Of a stretch of 38,465 bases of DNA, positions 13,430 to 21,980 are shown in pieces. The number at the start of each line of letters is the position of its first letter. The stretch's first letter is position 1. The DNA is from Methanobacteriota archaeon (GTDB taxonomy: Archaea > Thermoplasmatota > E2 > JACPAO01 > JAHWKR01), in contig JAHWKR010000034.1 of NCBI GenBank assembly GCA_019347805.1, positions 1-38,465 on the forward strand, read 5' to 3'. Under the pieces are notes generated by a model. It searched no databases. It saw only the letters and a program-made list of their open reading frames with translations, and was not told where the DNA came from. The position numbers were made by a program, and so were the translations under genes.

Positions 13430-15840
13430 GCGTCGCTGCCGCCCGCACGCTGGCCGGACTCCAGTCCTTCGACGCGCCCGACCTCGTCCCGATAGACGGC
13501 GCCCCGCTCCTTCGCACCGCCGGGTTCGCCCGAGGTGAGGAAGGCCTCCGCCCCGTCGAGTTGCGCGGGGGTGCCGATGAGGAACAGTCGGTCGCCTTCG
13601 GCGAGCGTGAACGACGGGGCGGGGTTCTGGATGTGGTCGTGGTCCCGGATGGCGGCGACCAGGCTCGCGCCGGTCTTGGCGCGCAAGCCGATCTGGACGA
13701 TGCTCTTGCCGGCCATCGGGCTCGCCTGGGGCAACCGCACCTCGCGCACCTCCACGGGGCCTTCGCTCCGGCGCGGACGCTTGGGTGTCACCGGGTGGGG
13801 CGCGGAGACGGTTATGAAACGCTTCGCCTTGTCGATGTGGTGGCGTTCCCCCATGAGAAGGACGTTGTCGCCGGGAAGGAGCAGGATCGTGGGCGGTGGA
13901 TTGATGATGCGTTCCTCGCCGCGCTCGAGGCTGACGATGGTGGCGCCGGTGCGGTTGCGGATCTGGGCGTCACGGATCTGGTGGTGAGCCACAGGGCTGC
14001 GTGCGGCGACGGTGACGGTCTCGGTCTCGAGCGAGATGCTGTATTGGACACCGATGAGCCGGAGCACCTCGTCCCGTTGGGCGGGTCCGTCATGTTCGGC
14101 GAAGAGGCCCTTGATGGTGCCTTCGACATGGCTGTGGAAAGTCGCGATGCGGCGCCAGAGGAAGGCGGCCATCACAGCGACGAGGGCGACGGCGATGAGG
14201 ATGACCGGGATGGCCTGGCGGCCGAGCTCGGGCATGGCGGCGAAGAATGCGAAGCCGATGAGAAGCGCGACGACGACGCCGAGGGAGGCGCGCACGAGCT
14301 TCACAGGGAGCGGTTCGACCTCTTGGCCGATGAGCCGGTCAGGGACCAGTTCGAGGACGATCTCGACGGCCAATTCGCGCAGGCTGCGCCATACCGAGAG
14401 CACGAACGGGAGGGCGACGAGGCCGACGATGGGCCAGAGGAACCAGGAGACGAGGAAGACGCGTCCCTGGATGAGAAAAACGCTCTCGCCGAACGCCCGG
14501 TCGGCGATGTAGGCGATCCCGCCCACCACCACGAGCGCCATGATGTTGAGGGCGAGTTGACCGACGAGGCGCAGTTCGCGGGCGCGGTGCCGCTCGGTCT
14601 CCTCCGCCTCCCCGAGCCCCTCGACCCATCCCGTGTAGAGTTCGGCGAACGTCATGAGCGGGGCCGGGACGAGACGGCGGGTGCCCCGGATGAACGGGTC
14701 CGCGGCGCGGATGAGGTAGGGCGTGAAGAGGATCGTCACACCGGCGACCCCGGCGGCGATGGCCAACCAGCGGCCGTCGAGGAAACCGGTCGAGACGCCG
14801 GCGGCGATCATGATGAAGCTGAACTCTCCGACCTGTCCCAGAGTCGCCCCGGCCTTCAGACCGGTCCCCATGCGTTTGCCGAACAGGAATGCGGTGAGGG
14901 CGACCGAAAGAAGGCGCGACACGATGACGACCGCGGCGAAGAGAAGCACGATGCGCCAGTCGGCGACAAGGATGCCGGGGTCGATGAGCATGCCGACGGA
15001 GACGAAGAAGACGGCCGTGAACATGTCCCGGAGGGGGGCGACCATCCGTTGGGCGGTCTCGACCACACGTGTCTCGGCGATGATGGCACCGACGACGAAC
15101 GCACCCAGGGCGACGCTGAACCCGAAGTGGACCGCGGCCCATGAGACCCCGAAGACGAGGCCCAGGAGGACGATGAGGAGGAGTTCGTCGGACCCGCGGG
15201 CGGCATAATGGAGGAAGCGGGGGACGACGAGGGCCCCCAGAATGAGGGCTGCGAGCGTGAAGACGACGAGCCCCGCGAAGGTGAGGCCCGCTTCCGTGAA
15301 CGCGAGGTCGCCGGTCACCGCGAGACCGCCGACGAGACCGAGGATGGCGACGGCGGCGACGTCCTGGATGAGCAGCACCCCCACCGAGAGGTTGCCGTGC
15401 GGGGTGTCCATCTCGGTCCGTTCACGCAGGACGTTGACGACGACGAGGGTCGAGGAGATGGAGAAGGCGGCGGCGACCAGGAACGATTCGGTCCCGGTCA
15501 GTCCGATGTGGCCGACGAGCATCCGGGCGGCGGCGAAGCTCGCGAGCATCTGCACCAGGGAGACGCCGATCACAACCGCACCGAGCGACCGGAGCTTCTT
15601 GACGTGGAACTCGACGCCGAGGCTCACCATGATGAAGACGATGCCGAGCTGGGCGAGCGTCTCGACCGTCCCTTGCGACACCAGTTGGTACGGCGACGGT
15701 CCGTGGGGCCCGACCATGAGGCCGGCGACGAGGTAGCCGAGGATGAGCGGTTGGCGCAAGGCGCGGACGACAAGGAGCGCCACGGCTGCCAGGACAAGGA
15801 CGACGGCGAGTTCGGTGAAGAACGCGTCCGTGACGGCCAC
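13426..15840 (-). CDS. CPA2 monovalent cation/proton antiporter with two RCK_C-like domains
   Basis: An 804-residue membrane protein. Residues 1-390 form the CPA2 transporter core with about 12 helices, including the QDVAAV motif whose Asp takes part in ion binding and the long SLGVEF and VSVGMLIDP segments. Residues about 430-570 add four more hydrophobic helices, which is unusual. Two cytoplasmic modules follow (about 600-685 and 695-770), each ending in a Gly-Asp loop such as LPGDNVLLMGE or LAEGDRLFLIG, as in RCK_C/TrkA_C domains. There is no RCK_N Rossmann domain. RCK_C domains in related K+ transporters can bind c-di-AMP. The start is GTG, 23 bases after the upstream HAD gene. Transport of K+ or Na+ cannot be distinguished. 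Confidence 0.93.
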   Translation of the reverse strand: MAVTDAFFTELAVVLVLAAVALLVVRALRQPLILGYLVAGLMVGPHGPSPYQLVSQGTVETLAQLGIVFIMVSLGVEFHVKKLRSLGAVVIGVSLVQMLASFAAARMLVGHIGLTGTESFLVAAAFSISSTLVVVNVLRERTEMDTPHGNLSVGVLLIQDVAAVAILGLVGGLAVTGDLAFTEAGLTFAGLVVFTLAALILGALVVPRFLHYAARGSDELLLIVLLGLVFGVSWAAVHFGFSVALGAFVVGAIIAETRVVETAQRMVAPLRDMFTAVFFVSVGMLIDPGILVADWRIVLLFAAVVIVSRLLSVALTAFLFGKRMGTGLKAGATLGQVGEFSFIMIAAGVSTGFLDGRWLAIAAGVAGVTILFTPYLIRAADPFIRGTRRLVPAPLMTFAELYTGWVEGLGEAEETERHRARELRLVGQLALNIMALVVVGGIAYIADRAFGESVFLIQGRVFLVSWFLWPIVGLVALPFVLSVWRSLRELAVEIVLELVPDRLIGQEVEPLPVKLVRASLGVVVALLIGFAFFAAMPELGRQAIPVILIAVALVAVMAAFLWRRIATFHSHVEGTIKGLFAEHDGPAQRDEVLRLIGVQYSISLETETVTVAARSPVAHHQIRDAQIRNRTGATIVSLERGEERIINPPPTILLLPGDNVLLMGERHHIDKAKRFITVSAPHPVTPKRPRRSEGPVEVREVRLPQASPMAGKSIVQIGLRAKTGASLVAAIRDHDHIQNPAPSFTLAEGDRLFLIGTPAQLDGAEAFLTSGEPGGAKERGAVYRDEVGRVEGLESGQRAGGSDA

Positions 15841-15863
15841 GGCGGCCCATGCGGGTTCCTCGG

Positions 15864-16784
15864 TTAAGAACCATCGCGATTCGGCTCGGCCGCCTCGTCA
15901 CCGCGGCCGTCCCGGGCGTGGAACAGGTCGAGGAGGGCGGCGACCCGGTCGATGCGCACGTTCGGCACCGATTCGTCGGCGGTGACGCCTGCCGGGACCG
16001 GTGCCGGGGGGAGACCTTCGCGGCTCGCGTGGCCATATTCGGCCAAGACGGTGTAGAGGCCGAGGCGGTTGCCGCCGGCGATGTCGCGCTCGGCCCAATC
16101 GCCCACCATGGCGGCCTGCCAGGGCCGCAGGCCCAGGGCGTCAAGGGCGACCAGGAAGGCACGTCCTTCCGGTTTCTCGACGCCGGTGTCGGTGCGGGTC
16201 ACGACCACATCGAAGAAGTCGGCGATGCCGACGGCATGGAGCCGCTGCCAGGCTTTGAGCCTGGGGGCGTCGGTCACGACGCCGAGCCGGTAACCGCGCC
16301 GGACGAGCGCGACGAGGGTGGCGTGGACGCCGGGATAGGGCGAGAGGAGGAGGTCCTTGGTGCGCAGGTAGGCGTTGATGCCAGCGGCGAGCACCTTGTC
16401 GATCTGGTGCTGGGTGTACGAGAGCCGGTTGCGTTGGAAGCGGCGCAGAAAGGTCTGGAAGGCGTCGTCGGACTCGATGCCGTGCTCCAGATAGTGGTGG
16501 AAGAGCATCTGACCGACCTTGTCGGCCGGTTCACCGAACTCGGCGCCGGCGGCGACCATCGCGCGGGCGCAGGCGTCGGAGGCGGTGCGTTTGACGTGCA
16601 GGAAATCGACGAGGGTGTTGTCGAGGTCGAAAAGGACCGCCTCGATGCTGTCGGCGCTCGCGTCCCTGCGTGGCGCGGCGAGCATCTCCTCGAAGGACGG
16701 GACGACCTCTTCATCCGATGGCTCAGCGGTCGGCGCATCCCCTTCCCATGCTTCGAGCGGCCTCGGGCGGCCGGGTGCTCCCAT
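15864..16784 (-). CDS. HAD superfamily hydrolase (subfamily IA)
   Basis: A 306-residue HAD phosphatase-like protein. An N-terminal segment of about 47 residues is Pro/Glu-rich and likely disordered. Motif I, LFDLDNTLVDF, has both catalytic Asp residues. Motif II is VVTDAP, motif III the Lys in TGVEKPEGRAF and motif IV GDWAERD. The helical cap lies between motifs I and II, as in subfamily IA. I chose the ATG at 16784; the preceding TTG could extend it by one residue. It may be cotranscribed with the antiporter gene 23 bases downstream. The substrate is not predictable, although phosphoglycolate or sugar phosphatases share this layout. Confidence 0.9.
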   Translation of the reverse strand: MGAPGRPRPLEAWEGDAPTAEPSDEEVVPSFEEMLAAPRRDASADSIEAVLFDLDNTLVDFLHVKRTASDACARAMVAAGAEFGEPADKVGQMLFHHYLEHGIESDDAFQTFLRRFQRNRLSYTQHQIDKVLAAGINAYLRTKDLLLSPYPGVHATLVALVRRGYRLGVVTDAPRLKAWQRLHAVGIADFFDVVVTRTDTGVEKPEGRAFLVALDALGLRPWQAAMVGDWAERDIAGGNRLGLYTVLAEYGHASREGLPPAPVPAGVTADESVPNVRIDRVAALLDLFHARDGRGDEAAEPNRDGS

Positions 16785-17146
16785 CAAATGGGGATGGGCC
16801 GGTGGGCTCCTTCTTCTTTATGGTCCATGGACGGCGATGCCGCACCATCGATGGACCGCCCAAGTAGACCGGACCCGTCCGCCGCCTCACAGGGCGTGGT
16901 GACCTCGCTTTCCTTGCGGCAGACGGGCCCGGATGACAACAGGGCCCGGATGGATTCATCCGAAACCGCTATAGCCGGTCACAGCCAACGCCCGCTTGGC
17001 CGTATGTCAGAACCTGGAATGTTGACACGAAGTCACTCCGTCCGGACTTCGGACAAGGAACCGTACTCCGACTACTTTTTATACGAAGGGCCTTACCCGC
17101 CCGCTTTGTCCGGCTTCCACCGGTCTCACGCTTCGGCGGACCGAGC
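16785..17146. other. Intergenic region with divergent promoters and small inverted repeats
   Basis: This 362-base gap holds no gene I can support. It contains a TATA-like box (CCATAAA on the minus strand, 16817-16823) for the HAD gene and CTTTTTATAC (17075-17084) for the SNF2 operon. GGGCCCGGATG occurs twice (16925-16935 and 16942-16952). CGGATG and CATCCG form a hairpin at 16947-16962, and GTCCG/CGGAC form another at 17040-17054, about 20 bases upstream of the SNF2 TATA box. These could be regulator sites, but each is short. Confidence 0.5.
17075..17084 (+). promoter_or_regulatory. TATA box of the SNF2 operon
   Basis: CTTTTTATAC lies 63-72 bases before the ATG at 17147, so a leader of about 40 bases is expected. 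The box stands out from GC-rich flanks. Confidence 0.6.
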
Positions 17147-19018
17147 ATGACCGTTCCCCAACCTCCGTCGCCGCAAGAGGTGGCCGCCACCGTCCGGCGC
17201 AAGCTCACCCTCCATGATCCCCTGCGTCTGCAGTCGCGGCTCCGCGATGGGACCTATGCCCCGGTCGAGGACCACCTGACGACCCTCTGGGGCCATCGCG
17301 CCATCCAGACGCGCGATTCGTCGAAGCTCATGGTCCTCCCGGCGCTGCGCCACCGCATCGAAGTGCTGCCGCACCAGGTCAACGCCGCCATCCGGGTCCT
17401 CAACAAGATGGGCACGCGCGCCATCCTGGCCGACGAGGTCGGTCTCGGCAAGACCATCGAGGCGGGCATCGTCATGAAGGAGCTCATCGCCAAGGGGCTC
17501 GCCGAGCGGGTCCTCATCCTCACCCCGGCGTCGCTTGTCACGCAGTGGAAGGAGGAGATGAACATCAAGTTCCGCGAGGACTTCATCACCCACGAGGACC
17601 CGGGGTTCGAGGGCTTCGACGCGCACGACAAGATCATCGCCTCCATCGACACGGCGAAGCTCGACAAGCATGTCCCCGACATCATCAGCCAGGACTGGGA
17701 CCTCACCATCGTCGACGAGGCGCACTACCTCAAGAACCGGGCGACGCAGCGCTACCGGCTCATGGAGACGCTTTTCACGCGCTATCTCCTCATGCTCACC
17801 GCGACGCCGATGCAGAACACGCTCAAGGAGCTCTTCAACCTCATCCATGTCTGCCGGCCTGGTCTTCTCGGCTCGGAGGCGCACTTCCAGAAGTCGTTCA
17901 TGGGGGACACGGCGGGGCGAAAGCTCCTCAATGCACGCGACCTGCAGCGGCTCCTTCGCGAGGTCATGATCCGCAACCGCAGGAGCGAGACGGGGCTCAA
18001 GTTCCCGTCCAGGAACGTCGAGACGCACCGCATCGAGGCGTCCGACGAGGAGTACCGCCTCAACGACCACCTGGTGGATTTCATCCGCGAGCACTACCAG
18101 GGTGCCTTCCACCTGCCGCTTGTCACCCTCCAGCGTGAGGTCGCCTCGTCGGCGCCGGCGCTCATCTCGACCTTGAAGAACATGCTCGAGAGCGACTCCA
18201 TCGAGGACGTGCAGGCCTACGAGCGCCTGGTCAAGCACGCCTCGGAGGTCAAGACCAACGCCAAGGCGGATTTCGTCACCAACCTCCTGTCGCAGATGGG
18301 GGACAAGGTCATCGTCTACACCCAGTTCCGCCACACGCAGGACCTCTTGATGGGGCAACTGCGGGACGCCGGGGTCACATGCGTCGCCTTCAACGGCTCC
18401 ATGAACCAGCGCCAGAAGGCGGAGGCCATCGAGAGGTTCCGCGGCCCCGTCCAGGCGCTCGTGTGCACCGACTCGGGTTCGGAAGGGTTGAACCTGCAGT
18501 TCGCCCACGTGCTCATCAACTACGACCTGCCGTGGAACCCGATGCGGGTCGAGCAGCGCATCGGCCGTGTCCACCGCATCGGCCAGGAGAACGACGTCGT
18601 CATCATCAACCTCACCCTCAAGGACACCATCGAGGACTACGTGCTCGAGGTGCTCTACGAGAAGATCCGCCTCTTCGAGGTGGCGATCGGCGAGATGGAC
18701 CTCATCCTCTCCAACATGCCGGACGCCGAGAGCCTCGACACGAAGATCCTCCAGATCATCGCCAAGTCGCGCGACAAGAAAGACCTCAAGAAGAGCCTGC
18801 GCGACGTCTCGCGGGAACTGGAAGGCTCCAAGAAGGCTGCGGAGGACATGAAGAGCTTCGACGAGGAGATCTTCCGCCACATGGACCTCGGCACCGTGAA
18901 GGGCGCCGAGGCGGAGGACGAGGAGGAAGAGCTCGAGGAGGCGGTCCGGCGCGCCCGCGCGGCGCGCAAGGGCGGCGACGGGACCGTCACCGTGGAGGAG
19001 GGCGAGGACGATGGGTGA
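17147..19018 (+). CDS. SNF2-family ATPase, RapA/HepA-like
   Basis: A 623-residue double-stranded-DNA translocase of helicase superfamily 2. Motif I is DEVGLGKTIEAG (GLGKT at 99-103), motif II DEAH (190-193), motif III LTATPMQN, motif V SGSEGLNLQFA and motif VI QRIGRVHRIGQ (470-480). These are the SNF2 signatures; RapA/HepA-type members evict stalled polymerase or other proteins from DNA. After the second RecA lobe the protein ends with about 100 charged residues rich in Lys and Glu and lacks the C-terminal domain found in RapA-like proteins. That part seems to be supplied by the next gene, which overlaps this one by eight bases. It could instead belong to a defence system, but no nuclease or methylase lies nearby. 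Confidence 0.94.
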   Translation: MTVPQPPSPQEVAATVRRKLTLHDPLRLQSRLRDGTYAPVEDHLTTLWGHRAIQTRDSSKLMVLPALRHRIEVLPHQVNAAIRVLNKMGTRAILADEVGLGKTIEAGIVMKELIAKGLAERVLILTPASLVTQWKEEMNIKFREDFITHEDPGFEGFDAHDKIIASIDTAKLDKHVPDIISQDWDLTIVDEAHYLKNRATQRYRLMETLFTRYLLMLTATPMQNTLKELFNLIHVCRPGLLGSEAHFQKSFMGDTAGRKLLNARDLQRLLREVMIRNRRSETGLKFPSRNVETHRIEASDEEYRLNDHLVDFIREHYQGAFHLPLVTLQREVASSAPALISTLKNMLESDSIEDVQAYERLVKHASEVKTNAKADFVTNLLSQMGDKVIVYTQFRHTQDLLMGQLRDAGVTCVAFNGSMNQRQKAEAIERFRGPVQALVCTDSGSEGLNLQFAHVLINYDLPWNPMRVEQRIGRVHRIGQENDVVIINLTLKDTIEDYVLEVLYEKIRLFEVAIGEMDLILSNMPDAESLDTKILQIIAKSRDKKDLKKSLRDVSRELEGSKKAAEDMKSFDEEIFRHMDLGTVKGAEAEDEEEELEEAVRRARAARKGGDGTVTVEEGEDDG

Positions 19019-20006
19019 TGCGGCGCCCGAGACCGCCGAGGAACGCCCGCGCTTCACCATCGAGCGCGAGGACACGAGCGCAGCCCAGGCCGAGATGGAG
19101 GAGAACCTGGAGGAGAGCATCCGGGTCATCGAGACCTTCACGAAGCGCTTCCTGGACCACATCGGCGCCCATGTCGACGAGGTGCAGGAGGGGGTCTTCA
19201 GGGTGCGCTTCGACGGCGAGTACGCACAGATGTTCAAGCGCGACCACCTCATCATGTTCGACCCCGAGGTCTACTCCAAGGTCGAGGACCAACAAGCCGA
19301 ACTCGTCACCCCGGCGAGCCCGCTCTTCCGCAAGATGATGACGGTCGCCGAGAGCATCGGGCCGCTCACCGTGCTGCGGACCCGCCGCGCCACCCCTTAC
19401 ACCCTGTACCATTTCCATGTGCGTCTCGAAGGCATGAACTATGAGTGGGAATCGCTCGTCACGGTCGCCATCGACGACGACGGCGACATCGCCTCCGACG
19501 CCCCTCCGGTCGACGAACTGGTGCGCCGCATCGAGGCGGGCGAGTATGAACTTGTCAAAGACACGACGGCACTCCCCGACCATGAACGCCACGTCCCCGA
19601 GATCTCGCTCGAACGGGCCCCGCACTACCTCAAGCAGCAGATCGGCGCCAAGCTCGATGAACTGACCGGCGCCGTCGAGGCGGGCCTGCGCAAGACCCAC
19701 GAGCGGATCCATTCCTATTACGAACAGATGCGCGACGAGGTGCGCAACGAGGAGATCCGCCTGCGTCGTCGCATCGGCGAGATCAATTCACGCATCTGGT
19801 ATGTCGAGGACAACATCCGGCTCATGAAGCTGGAGAAGGAGCGCGAGGTCCTCAGCAAGGAACTGAACGAGGCCAAGACGAAGACCCACAAGGTCCTTGA
19901 GCATCTCGAGATGGAGGAGAACGAGCGCCTCGCCAAGGAATCGGAGCGTGCCGAACCGCAGGTCAAGCTCACCCTGGTGGCGGCGACCCGCATCCTCGGG
20001 ATCTGA
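19011..20006 (+). CDS. Coiled-coil partner of the SNF2 ATPase
   Basis: A 331-residue acidic protein, not a named family to me. Residues 25-60 are helical. Residues about 60-160 form a mixed domain (GVFRVRFDGE, LIMFDPEVYSK, ASPLFRKMMTVAESIG, TLYHFHVRLEG, WESLVTVAIDDDG) that resembles the post-ATPase domain of long RapA/HepA-type SNF2 proteins. Residues about 205-315 are a long coiled coil with many Glu, Lys and Arg, and the end PQVKLTLVAATRILGI is a short strand-like tail. The start codon lies inside the SNF2 gene, so the two are made together and probably act as one split enzyme. The homology is inferred from pattern, not from an alignment. Confidence 0.7.
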   Translation: MGDAAPETAEERPRFTIEREDTSAAQAEMEENLEESIRVIETFTKRFLDHIGAHVDEVQEGVFRVRFDGEYAQMFKRDHLIMFDPEVYSKVEDQQAELVTPASPLFRKMMTVAESIGPLTVLRTRRATPYTLYHFHVRLEGMNYEWESLVTVAIDDDGDIASDAPPVDELVRRIEAGEYELVKDTTALPDHERHVPEISLERAPHYLKQQIGAKLDELTGAVEAGLRKTHERIHSYYEQMRDEVRNEEIRLRRRIGEINSRIWYVEDNIRLMKLEKEREVLSKELNEAKTKTHKVLEHLEMEENERLAKESERAEPQVKLTLVAATRILGI

Positions 20007-20277
20007 ACCGCGGGACGCCTCTCGGGTCGCTGTCGCTGAAGACCCACCGCGCTCTCACCACCCCACGGCGACCGGATGGGGCTGCACGGCACGCAGACAC
20101 CCCCGCTCCCTCCTGTAGCCCACTCCTGTCAACGCGCCCATAACGGCCCTTATGGCCATGCCCGCTCGTGGCCAAAGATTTATATGCGCAGCCTTTTCGA
20201 GGCTCCTCATCCTGGGAAACCGCCCCCGGCAATGTTTGCGGGAGTCCGCACGCCGGGACCGGCACTGAGGAACCGTC
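20007..20277 (+). other. Gap with promoter and leader of the RCK-DHH gene
   Basis: This stretch has no supported gene. It contains TGGCCA at 20153-20158 and 20169-20174, a self-complementary six-mer repeated ten bases apart, just upstream of the TATA box ATTTATAT (20178-20185). The predicted leader is about 70 bases. It carries AGCCT/AGGCT and other GC-rich pairings and ends in GAGG ten bases before the ATG. The leader may be structured, but I recognise no riboswitch. Confidence 0.45.
20178..20185 (+). promoter_or_regulatory. TATA box of the RCK-DHH gene
   Basis: ATTTATAT is preceded by a purine-rich BRE-like CCAAAG and sits in GC-rich DNA. Initiation about 25 bases later would leave about 70 bases of leader. 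Confidence 0.65.
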
Positions 20278-21789
20278 ATGTACGCGATTCTGGGCTGTGG
20301 TACCGTCGGCCATTCGGTCGCGGATCTTCTCGAGGCCCGAGGCAAAGAGGTCCTGATCGTCGAACGCTCCGCCGAGCGCGTGGAATCCCTGCGCGAGCGC
20401 GGCTTCGACGCCAACGTCTACGACATCCTCGACATCGAGGCCTACGCGGAGCACCTCGAGGACGTCGACACGGTCCTCATCCTGACCAAGAACGACGAGA
20501 CGAACCTCGAGACCCTCAAGCGCATCAAGGCCAGGTTCCCGCACATCTTCACCGTGGTGCGCGCCTCCAACGCCGCCATGGTCGAGGAGATGGGCGAGGA
20601 AGGGGCCGACTACGTCGTGGAGTCCGCTGAACTCATCTCGAACGCGGTCGTCAAGGACCTCACCGAGATCGAGCTGCAGAAGAAGACCGACCGGCTGGTC
20701 GGTGTCATCGAGGCGGCCGGAGACAAGGGCGTCGCCATTTTCACGCACAACTCCCCCGACCCCGACTGCATCGCGAGCGCCATCGCCCTGCAGAAGATCG
20801 CCGAGAAGATCAACATCAAGGGCCACATCTATTATTCCGGTCGCATCGGCCATCAGCAGAACCGCTCCCTGGTCAACCTCCTCGGCGTCGAGATGACCGC
20901 CATCACCGACGAGAAGGACGTCCTCAACATCATCGATCGCCACGGCAAGGTGGCCATCCTCGACACGGAGTACGCCGGGCAGAACAACCCGCTCCCGCGC
21001 GACTTCGTCCCGAACATCGTCATCGGCCACCACGAGACCCCGGAGGAGGTGCCCGGCGAGTATGTCGACGTGCGGACGAACGTCGGCGCCGTCTCGACCA
21101 TCCTCTGGTCGTACCTCATGGAACTCTCCATCACCCCGGACGCGCCGCTCGCGACCGCCTTGCTGCACGCCATCCGGGTCGATACCGCGGCCTTCACCCG
21201 CAAGACAAGCCCGATGGACCTCAAGGCCCTCGCCTACCTCTCACCGCTCACCGACACCAAGCTCCTCGAGGAGATCGAGAACCCGCCGATGAGCCCCGAG
21301 ACGTTCGACATCCTCGGACGCTCCATCGCCAACCGCACCGTGCGCGGCTCCTACCTCGCCTCGTCGGTCGGCTTCATCTCCGACCGTGATGCCCTTCCGC
21401 AAGCCGCCGATTTCCTGCTCCGGCTCGAAGGCATCGCCACCGTGCTCGTTTTCGGCATCCTCGAGAACGAGATCCAGATCTCCGCGCGCTCCAACGACTC
21501 CCGCGTCAACCTGGGCAAGGTGCTCCAGGAGGCGTTCGGTCGCACCAACGCCGGCGGACACGCCCAAGCCGCCGGAGCGCAGATCCCACTCGGCATCATG
21601 GGCGACGTCGACGACCGCGAGGAGCTCTTGGCGCTCGTCGAATCGGTCGTGACCAAGCAGTTCTTCTCCTCGGTCGGCGCCGCCGCCGACGAGCGTGACC
21701 GCGAACGCGAGCGCGAGAAGGAGAAGGAACGCGCCGCCGCCGAACGGGAGCGCGAGAAAGAGCGGGAGAAGGAGAGCGTCGGGGCTTAG
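20278..21789 (+). CDS. RCK_N-DHH-DHHA1 fusion phosphoesterase
   Basis: A 503-residue fusion. Residues 1-120 are an RCK_N/TrkA_N Rossmann domain with GCGTVGHSVADLL and a Glu at the end of strand 2 (VERS), which favours NAD(H) or a related ligand. Residues about 150-330 are a DHH phosphoesterase: HNSPDPDCIAS (157-167), Asp 229, GHH (250-252, where most have DHH) and TALLHAIRVDTAAF (293-306). DHHA1 follows with GRTNAGGHAQAAGAQIPLG (421-439). The DHH-DHHA1 pair acts on c-di-AMP or short oligonucleotides in other proteins. The last 35 residues are nearly all Arg, Glu, Lys and Ala. The combination suggests a ligand-controlled phosphodiesterase, possibly in c-di-AMP turnover and K+ control, which is inference. 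Confidence 0.9.
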   Translation: MYAILGCGTVGHSVADLLEARGKEVLIVERSAERVESLRERGFDANVYDILDIEAYAEHLEDVDTVLILTKNDETNLETLKRIKARFPHIFTVVRASNAAMVEEMGEEGADYVVESAELISNAVVKDLTEIELQKKTDRLVGVIEAAGDKGVAIFTHNSPDPDCIASAIALQKIAEKINIKGHIYYSGRIGHQQNRSLVNLLGVEMTAITDEKDVLNIIDRHGKVAILDTEYAGQNNPLPRDFVPNIVIGHHETPEEVPGEYVDVRTNVGAVSTILWSYLMELSITPDAPLATALLHAIRVDTAAFTRKTSPMDLKALAYLSPLTDTKLLEEIENPPMSPETFDILGRSIANRTVRGSYLASSVGFISDRDALPQAADFLLRLEGIATVLVFGILENEIQISARSNDSRVNLGKVLQEAFGRTNAGGHAQAAGAQIPLGIMGDVDDREELLALVESVVTKQFFSSVGAAADERDREREREKEKERAAAEREREKEREKESVGA

Positions 21790-21897
21790 GGTGCCGGCGC
21801 CTCAGGGTCCTTTCGACAGCGAGCGCGAGCCTTCCCCATTGCCCACACGACCACTTGTTCTCTCCTGCGTCCCCCGAACATCCTCCGGCTCCTGACA

Positions 21898-21930
21898 GCC
21901 CGGGGAGGAGGCTTCGCCCCCTCCCCGGGC
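21898..21930 (+). terminator. Strong hairpin after the RCK-DHH gene
   Basis: GCCCGGGGAGG (21898-21908) and CCTCCCCGGGC (21920-21930) pair over 11 bases, with a further GGC/GCC pairing inside around a TTC loop and one A-C mismatch. It begins 108 bases after the stop codon and ends 13 bases before the TATA-like box of the next gene. No T-run follows. It may be a terminator, an mRNA stabiliser or a REP-like repeat. Confidence 0.5.
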
Positions 21931-21943
21931 CCCACCCCCAGAA

Positions 21944-21951
21944 CTTTTATC
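21944..21951 (+). promoter_or_regulatory. TATA-like promoter of the LVIVD lipoprotein
   Basis: CTTTTATC lies 30-37 bases before the ATG at 21981, fitting a very short leader and supporting that start over the in-frame ATG at 21855. Confidence 0.6.
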
Positions 21952-21980
21952 ACCCCCTCCGGCGACTCTCGGCCGGTCCC

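Noticed and set aside
13561..15144. Plus-strand frame of about 500 codons over the antiporter gene
   Set aside because: Shadow of a transmembrane protein, giving an Asp/Glu/Arg-rich sequence with no fold.
17126..19255. Minus-strand frame of about 700 codons over the SNF2 gene
   Set aside because: It is the shadow of the SNF2 and partner genes; composition is biased to Leu, Val, Asp and Arg without motifs.
17147..20006. SNF2 operon as a defence system of the DISARM type
   Set aside because: No methyltransferase, nuclease or other DISARM component is adjacent; only a coiled-coil partner is.
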